Shown: positions 20,902-24,802 of the stretch, piece by piece
Position numbering within the stretch: position 1 is the first letter of the stretch
How the letters are laid out: the number at the start of each line of letters is the position of its first letter
IMG/VR virus record: IMGVR_UViG_3300032242_000327
Coordinates: 1-24,802 of that record
Origin: a virus
Length of the DNA stretch: 24,802 nt
Reading direction: 5' to 3' (one strand)
Made by a program: the position numbers and the translations under genes
The notes under the pieces: generated by a model
The model's database searches: none
What the model saw: the letters and a program-made list of their open reading frames with translations, nothing else
Told to the model about the DNA's origin: nothing

Positions 20902-21699
20902 ATGACTGTATCAACGACCGCAAGCATTTTATCAACTCCAAGTGGATTAACACTAGATGAGTTAAAACAAGCATTGTTCAAAAATATTCGATACCGTTTA
21001 GGAGATGGTATCATTGATTTAGAACTTGATCCAGAACACTTTGAGGCTGCTTATAACTATACCATCAAGGTATATCGTCAACGAGCACAAAACAGCACCA
21101 GTGAATCATACACTTTAATGACTACCATTAAAGATGTAGACACTTATACCCTACCTAGCAATTTCATCAACGTTCGTTCTATCTTTAGACGCACAATTGG
21201 TATGGAAACAGGTGGTACTGGCACTGCGTTTGATCCGTTCTCAAGTGCTATTCTAAACACATATCTATTGAACTATAACTTTGCTGGTGGTATGGCAACA
21301 TATGACTTCTATGCAGGTTATGTTGAATTAGCCGCACGTATGTTTGGTGGTTATGTAATTTATACATTTGATCCAGTAACCAAAGTTCTTAGAATTGTTC
21401 GTGATCCTAAGGCCTCAGGTGAACGTATTCTTATTTGGGCTGATGTTCAACGTACAGAAGAAGTATTATTACAAGATCCGGGTGCAGGTGTTTGGATTGG
21501 TGATTATATATTAGCCAATCTTAAACTAATCATCGGTGAAGCACGTGAGAAATTTGGAACTATTGCAGGCCCCGGTGGCGGTACAACACTAAATGGTACA
21601 GCTATGAAAGCTGAAGGTAAAGCCGCAATGGAACTATTGCTTGACGAATTGAAACGCTATGTTGATTATTCACAACCATTAACATGGATTCAAGGTTAA
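20902..21699 (+). CDS. 13: Neck protein, T4 gp13-like
   Basis: A 265-residue protein. The opening LDELKQALFKNIRYRLGDG followed by IDLELDPEHFEAAYNYTIKV matches gp13 '[32 protein letters not shown]'. The middle has the GGMATYDFYAGYVEL-type block and a strand pair LRIVRDP / ERILIWADV. The end (GKAAMELLLDELKRYVDYSQ) matches the gp13 C-terminal helix. It joins head and tail together with gp14. Here gp13 and gp14 lie on opposite strands, about 1.7 kb apart, with an early cassette between them. Late expression is controlled by the promoter-in-hairpin at 20865-20900. Confidence 0.85.
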   Translation: MTVSTTASILSTPSGLTLDELKQALFKNIRYRLGDGIIDLELDPEHFEAAYNYTIKVYRQRAQNSTSESYTLMTTIKDVDTYTLPSNFINVRSIFRRTIGMETGGTGTAFDPFSSAILNTYLLNYNFAGGMATYDFYAGYVELAARMFGGYVIYTFDPVTKVLRIVRDPKASGERILIWADVQRTEEVLLQDPGAGVWIGDYILANLKLIIGEAREKFGTIAGPGGGTTLNGTAMKAEGKAAMELLLDELKRYVDYSQPLTWIQG

Positions 21700-21721
21700 C
21701 CTAAAACACTTTTTTTGTCAC

Positions 21722-21752
21722 ACTCCTGTAGTATAATAAGTATTACAGGAGT
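21722..21752 (+). promoter_or_regulatory. Inverted repeat with TATAAT in its loop, hiding the dNMP kinase ribosome site
   Basis: ACTCCTGTA (21722-21730) and TACAGGAGT (21744-21752) are perfect 9-bp complements with a 13-nt loop containing TATAAT (21732-21737). The right arm is the AGGAG ribosome site of the gene at 21762. TTTTTCTTTT follows, so read-through RNA may also terminate here. RNA starting near 21744 would lack the left arm. No convincing -35 box is present at 17 bp. Confidence 0.75.
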
Positions 21753-21761
21753 TTTTCTTTT

Positions 21762-22394
21762 ATGATTATAGGCATCACAGGTTTCATTGGTTCAGGCAAA
21801 GACACAATAGCAGACTATCTCTGCACATTTCATGGATTCAAACGATTAAGTTTTGCAGCCAGTCTTAAAGATGCGGTGTCAAGTGTCTTTGGTTGGAACA
21901 GAGAATATCTAGAAGGTTCTACTAAAGCTAGTAGAGAGTGGAGAGAACAGAAAGATGTGTGGTGGAGTGAACGACTTGGTATGGATATTACCCCTCGTTG
22001 GATACTGCAATACTGGGGCACTGAAGTTTGTCGCAATGGCTTTCACAGTGATATCTGGGTTGCTAGTGTAGAGAACAAACTACGGCAAGCTAGTGACAAC
22101 ATAGTCATCACTGACTGTCGTTTTGCCAATGAAGTTATTGCTATCAAATCAGCAGGTGGTATTACAATGCGAGTTAGTCGAGGTCAGCCACCAGAGTGGT
22201 ATGATGCCGCAGTAGAATATAACAAGGGTGGAAATAACAATATGTACTGGGCCACTAGCAAAGCAAAACTAGATAGAAATCGTGTTCATGCTAGTGAATA
22301 TTCTAGCGTAGGATTAAACTACGACCACTATGTTGACAACAATGGTACGATTGATGAATTACACAAACAGATTCAATCAATAATCAACTTGTAA
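21762..22394 (+). CDS. 1: Deoxynucleoside monophosphate kinase, T4 gene 1-like
   Basis: A 210-residue P-loop kinase: GITGFIGSGKDTIADYL (4-20) holds G7, G10, K13, D14 and T15. The lid/acceptor region WWSERLGMDITPRWILQYWG, the segment ITDCRFANEV and the pattern VSRGQPPEWYD fit phage dNMP kinases. It phosphorylates dNMPs released from host DNA, including in T4 hydroxymethyl-dCMP; the substrates here are unknown and no hydroxymethylase is in the window. Ribosome site AGGAG lies 10 nt upstream, inside the hairpin described above. The 3' end overlaps the minus-strand HNH gene by 18 nt. A terminator lies at 22536-22565. Confidence 0.88.
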   Translation: MIIGITGFIGSGKDTIADYLCTFHGFKRLSFAASLKDAVSSVFGWNREYLEGSTKASREWREQKDVWWSERLGMDITPRWILQYWGTEVCRNGFHSDIWVASVENKLRQASDNIVITDCRFANEVIAIKSAGGITMRVSRGQPPEWYDAAVEYNKGGNNNMYWATSKAKLDRNRVHASEYSSVGLNYDHYVDNNGTIDELHKQIQSIINL

Positions 22395-22724
22395 GTCACC
22401 GCGCTTCCAAGTCACTTCTTTCTTTTTAACAACCTCTACACAGTTTAAGCAGATACTGCGTAGGTTAGTTAATTTACAGTTATCCAAGTCACCGTCAATG
22501 TGAAAGACTGTAATTTGATTAGATAGGACACTACGAAACCCACATAAGTCACATGTGGGTTTTTTATTATATCCTGCACTTTGCCATCTAGGTGTTCTAG
22601 CTTTAAGCTTTTTCTTTTTACGACCGCACTCATCACACCCACTACGATAGTGTGTAATACCTTCACGTATATAATTCACTGCACAGTGATTCTTTCCGCA
22701 TGTTTTACATATAGGTCTCAGCAT
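22377..22724 (-). CDS. HNH-type zinc-knuckle protein, possible homing-like endonuclease
   Basis: A 115-residue protein with three Cys pairs before the catalytic-like fold: C6-x2-C9 with H13/C14, C30-x2-C33, and C58-x2-C61. These are followed by FHIDGDLDNCKLTNLRSICLNC with H75, N82, N87 and a final C92-x2-C95. This is the beta-beta-alpha-metal pattern 'HxDGDxxNxxxxNLRxxCxxC' of HNH nucleases. Such small proteins in T4-like phages may be homing endonucleases or DNA-nicking or regulatory proteins; the histidine that usually ends the motif is not obvious, so activity is uncertain. The ATG at 22724 directly follows a perfect TATAAATA. It is encoded opposite to flanking gene 1 and gp18. Confidence 0.8.
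   Translation of the reverse strand: MLRPICKTCGKNHCAVNYIREGITHYRSGCDECGRKKKKLKARTPRWQSAGYNKKPTCDLCGFRSVLSNQITVFHIDGDLDNCKLTNLRSICLNCVEVVKKKEVTWKRGDLQVDY
22536..22565 (+). terminator. Intrinsic terminator inside the antisense HNH coding region
   Basis: AAACCCACAT (22536-22545) and ATGTGGGTTT (22553-22562) pair over 10 bp with a 7-nt loop, followed by more T. It terminates plus-strand RNA from the dNMP kinase, whose stop lies about 140 nt upstream. The same bases on the other strand encode K-P-T-C-D-L-C-G-F of the HNH protein zinc knuckle. Confidence 0.75.
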
Positions 22725-22728
22725 AATG

Positions 22729-22736
22729 TATTTATA
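22729..22736 (-). promoter_or_regulatory. Perfect T4 late octamer for the HNH gene, predicted leaderless
   Basis: The minus strand reads TATAAATA-CATT-ATG. The expected start point falls at or within one base of the ATG at 22724. Confidence 0.65.
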
Positions 22737-22777
22737 ACCTTCGAAGGTACACTAATTGGTCTTTTTTTGAAGTATAT

Positions 22778-22785
22778 ACTAAATA
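22778..22785 (+). promoter_or_regulatory. Late promoter-like octamer for the tail sheath gene
   Basis: ACTAAATA followed by CTACTATG, resembling the octamer plus downstream bases before gp13 (GATAAATA CTACTATT). The predicted start is near 22791. It partly overlaps a palindrome AGTATATACT (22771-22780). Confidence 0.55.
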
Positions 22786-22799
22786 CTACTATGCATTTT

Positions 22800-22813
22800 A
22801 GGGTCGTAACCCT
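22800..22813 (+). promoter_or_regulatory. 5' stem-loop in the sheath leader
   Basis: AGGGT (22800-22804) and ACCCT (22809-22813) pair around a CGTA loop about 9 nt into the predicted mRNA. The leader then runs ATAATTTTACATAAAGGAAAAC to the ATG, nearly the same as the leader at 13911-13933. Confidence 0.5.
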
Positions 22814-22839
22814 CATAATTTTACATAAAGGAAAACAAA

Positions 22840-24802
22840 ATGGCATTAACATCTCCAGGCGTACAAGTAACGATTAACGATCAAAGTCAGTATCTTGCAG
22901 CCCCAATAAATTCAGTTCCTCTTATTGTGCTAGCCACAGCGCAAAATAAACCAAACGCTACTGGTACTGGCGTTGCCGCTGCTACTACAGCCGCAAACGC
23001 AAACAAGCTATTTTTAGTTAGTAGTCAGCGTGACTTGGTAAACTTGTATGGCACACCTTATTTCTATACTACAACCAACGGTACTCCTATTCAAGGTTAT
23101 GAATTAAACGAGTATGGATTGTTGGCAGCATATTCAACGCTTGGTGTAACAAATCGTGCTTATGTACTACGTGCCGATATTGATTTGGCTAGTTTAGTTG
23201 GTCAAGCAGGTCGTCCAACCGGAGAGCCTGCTGACGGTACATATTGGTTAGATACAACTAATAGTACATGGGGCATTTATGAATTCAATGCTACTACTGG
23301 TCAGTTTGAATTAGTAAATCCTATAGTTATTAGTGATCCTGCTATGATTGTAGGTGGTGGCCCAGCCGGTGCTCCACTCGACAGTGTTGGAAACATAGGT
23401 GATTATGCAGTTAATGCACTTCAAACATATAATGTTCCAAGTACAACTACAGGTCATACTTATTTTTACAAAACGTCAGATAATACTTGGGTAATAGTAG
23501 GTAGCTCAAGATGGAGAAGCACTGTACCTACAGTACAAGGTACCAACGCACCAACATCATTAACTGTAGGTAATACATTTACTATTAGTGTCAGTGGTCT
23601 TTGGACTGAAACTGTAACTGTTCCAGCAAGTACAAACAATACGGTTGCAGGTATTGCAGCCGAAATTAATGATTGGGGATACCCTGAAATAACAGCAGAT
23701 GTTACTAATGGAAAATTAAATCTTTATTCAACTCAAGTTGGTTCTAACCCTAATTTAACAATTGCCGCTGGAAGTGGTACGGTGTTAGCTGATTTAGGGA
23801 TTACTCCAAAGACATATTATATTCCTACTATGTTTGCCGGAACTTCTTCTCAAATGCCATTATGGTCAGCAAGTCAAACATATCCTAGACCATCAGGATC
23901 TGTATGGATAAAAGTTGGATCAAATGGTAACGGTCTTGCTCCGGTAGTATCAGAGTATAGTTCAGTTACTCAAAGTTGGATTAAAAAGAATGTACAATCA
24001 TATTCATCAGATTGGGCTGCAATCTATGATTTAGATGCTACCGGTGGACAATTAATTCCGGCAGGTACTATATATGGTGAATATTCATATAATTCACAAA
24101 CTCCAAGCGCAGCCTATTATCTATGGGAAAGAATTGCAACAGGTCCTACAATTATAACTGGTACTGTGCAAAATCCTGTATTTAATAGTACAACATGTAA
24201 TGGTGCTGGTCCATATACGTTGAATTTATCTGCATCGGTCCCAGGCAGCCCTAACTTGTCTAGTGCATATACTGCTACTATACCAGACGGTGCTACTGCC
24301 ACAGATTTTGTTACTGCATTTTTGGCAGCAGGTACACCTTACGTAACTGCTAGTGTAACAACAGACGGTGCAATTCAACTTACACATACTCAAGGTGGTG
24401 TAATTGAATTAAGCGATAATACTACAGCCGCATTTACATCATGTGGTTTGTTAAATGCTGCTGGATTTATAATTGGTCAAACAACAGGTGTAGAAGCAGG
24501 TTTAGCACAAGTTATAACTTATACTAATATAAGTAATAGTGGTGCTACTAGATGGACAACAGATGGTGTCGGTACTGGAGCTGCATTCAATATAAGACAA
24601 ATATTTAGTTCTTACTTTGGGGTAGGTAATGGTATATTTGCCGGCGGAACTGGTTTTGCTGTGGGTGACATGATAACTATCAAAGGACAATATCTAGGTG
24701 GTGCAACAGGTACAAATGATTTGATTTTGACAGTTTCTAAAATTGGTGTTAGTGGGGCTATTACTGGAATATCATTCACATCAGGAATAGCAAATGCAAG
24801 AT
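22840..24802 (+). CDS. 18: Tail sheath protein, T4 gp18-like (3' end beyond window)
   Basis: The ATG at 22840 follows AAAGGA by 7 nt, and the frame stays open to the edge (654 codons, partial). The N-terminus ALTSPGVQVTINDQSQYLA, then the block SQRDLVNLYGTP, NEYGLLAAYSTLG and RAYVLRADIDL match the gp18 opening (SPGIELKE..., NEVDLVNTFGQP, RVVRAVD). It polymerises around the tube and contracts on infection. Between residues about 120 and 654 lie inserted beta modules: 'ADGTYWLDTTNSTWGIYEF', 'GDYAVNALQ...YFYKTSDNTWVIV' and an S/T/G-rich domain resembling fibre modules. These probably form surface-exposed sheath insertions. The conserved C-terminal sheath domain would lie past the window end. Confidence 0.88.
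   Translation, partial: MALTSPGVQVTINDQSQYLAAPINSVPLIVLATAQNKPNATGTGVAAATTAANANKLFLVSSQRDLVNLYGTPYFYTTTNGTPIQGYELNEYGLLAAYSTLGVTNRAYVLRADIDLASLVGQAGRPTGEPADGTYWLDTTNSTWGIYEFNATTGQFELVNPIVISDPAMIVGGGPAGAPLDSVGNIGDYAVNALQTYNVPSTTTGHTYFYKTSDNTWVIVGSSRWRSTVPTVQGTNAPTSLTVGNTFTISVSGLWTETVTVPASTNNTVAGIAAEINDWGYPEITADVTNGKLNLYSTQVGSNPNLTIAAGSGTVLADLGITPKTYYIPTMFAGTSSQMPLWSASQTYPRPSGSVWIKVGSNGNGLAPVVSEYSSVTQSWIKKNVQSYSSDWAAIYDLDATGGQLIPAGTIYGEYSYNSQTPSAAYYLWERIATGPTIITGTVQNPVFNSTTCNGAGPYTLNLSASVPGSPNLSSAYTATIPDGATATDFVTAFLAAGTPYVTASVTTDGAIQLTHTQGGVIELSDNTTAAFTSCGLLNAAGFIIGQTTGVEAGLAQVITYTNISNSGATRWTTDGVGTGAAFNIRQIFSSYFGVGNGIFAGGTGFAVGDMITIKGQYLGGATGTNDLILTVSKIGVSGAITGISFTSGIANAR

Noticed and set aside
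21694-21703. Palindrome AGGTTAACCT at the gp13 stop as terminator or operator
   Set aside because: It has no loop and no directly attached T-run; the stronger element is the hairpin at 21722-21752.
22581-22877. Plus-strand 98-codon frame crossing the HNH gene and the sheath start
   Set aside because: It overlaps both real genes, the sheath leader and promoter, and its sequence has no family pattern.
1-24802. tRNA genes, integrase, or insertion sequence
   Set aside because: No cloverleaf-like segment, transposase, integrase motif or terminal inverted repeats were found by eye; a tRNAscan run would settle the tRNA question.

Overview
The window looks like a piece of a T4-like myovirus (contractile-tailed, AT-rich, aquatic type). 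Five things point that way: a T4 gp61-like primase overlapping a gp41-like helicase; gp13, gp14, gp15 and gp18 homologues; a gene-1-type dNMP kinase; tightly packed genes with ATGA and TAATG junctions; and repeated copies of a T4-type late promoter octamer (mostly GATAAATA, also CATAAATA, AATAAATA, TATAAATA and TCTAAATA). The host cannot be read from this sequence. No tRNA, CRISPR array, insertion sequence or integrase was seen, and no stretch over 300 bases lacks a gene.

Layout. Positions 1-2114 hold a plus-strand run of small overlapping genes of unknown function, ending in a DEDDh exonuclease that overlaps by 4 nt a 193-residue protein resembling a shrunken bacterial DNA polymerase III alpha core. 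A minus-strand hypothetical gene (2089-2469) converges on it. Back-to-back late promoters near 2490-2530 serve that gene and a structural protein (2614-3321). An early-type promoter then drives the primase (3367) and helicase (4322).

Positions 5783-10812 are a mostly late block: a small conserved protein, a ligase-like nucleotidyltransferase, a probably abundant virion protein with its own promoter and terminator, two conserved unknowns, an acidic prohead-core candidate, a small unknown, an IscA/HesB iron-sulphur carrier and a Cas4/RecB-like nuclease. Positions 10856-15609 encode fibre or virion-surface proteins with repetitive beta modules, then a coiled-coil plus membrane-segment protein of XhlA (holin-associated) type.

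A bidirectional terminator at about 15609-15634 separates this from the minus-strand operon gp14-gp15-Nudix (19193 to 15620). A perfect-consensus early promoter at 19223-19251 drives a conserved hypothetical and a MazG-like pyrophosphohydrolase. These are followed by gp13 (late), the dNMP kinase, a minus-strand HNH/zinc-knuckle protein, and the tail sheath gene, which runs off the right edge.

Regulation is the most striking part. At least three, perhaps four, promoters lie in the loop of an inverted repeat whose right arm carries the next gene's Shine-Dalgarno. Read-through RNA would hide the ribosome site, while RNA started at the local promoter would expose it, as known for T4 genes e and soc. 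Separately, four late promoters sit 4-5 nt before an ATG, predicting leaderless late mRNAs. Three putatively abundant virion genes instead have 5' stem-loops and a common AAGGAAAA ribosome site. Functional calls rest on motif recognition by eye; no database search was run.
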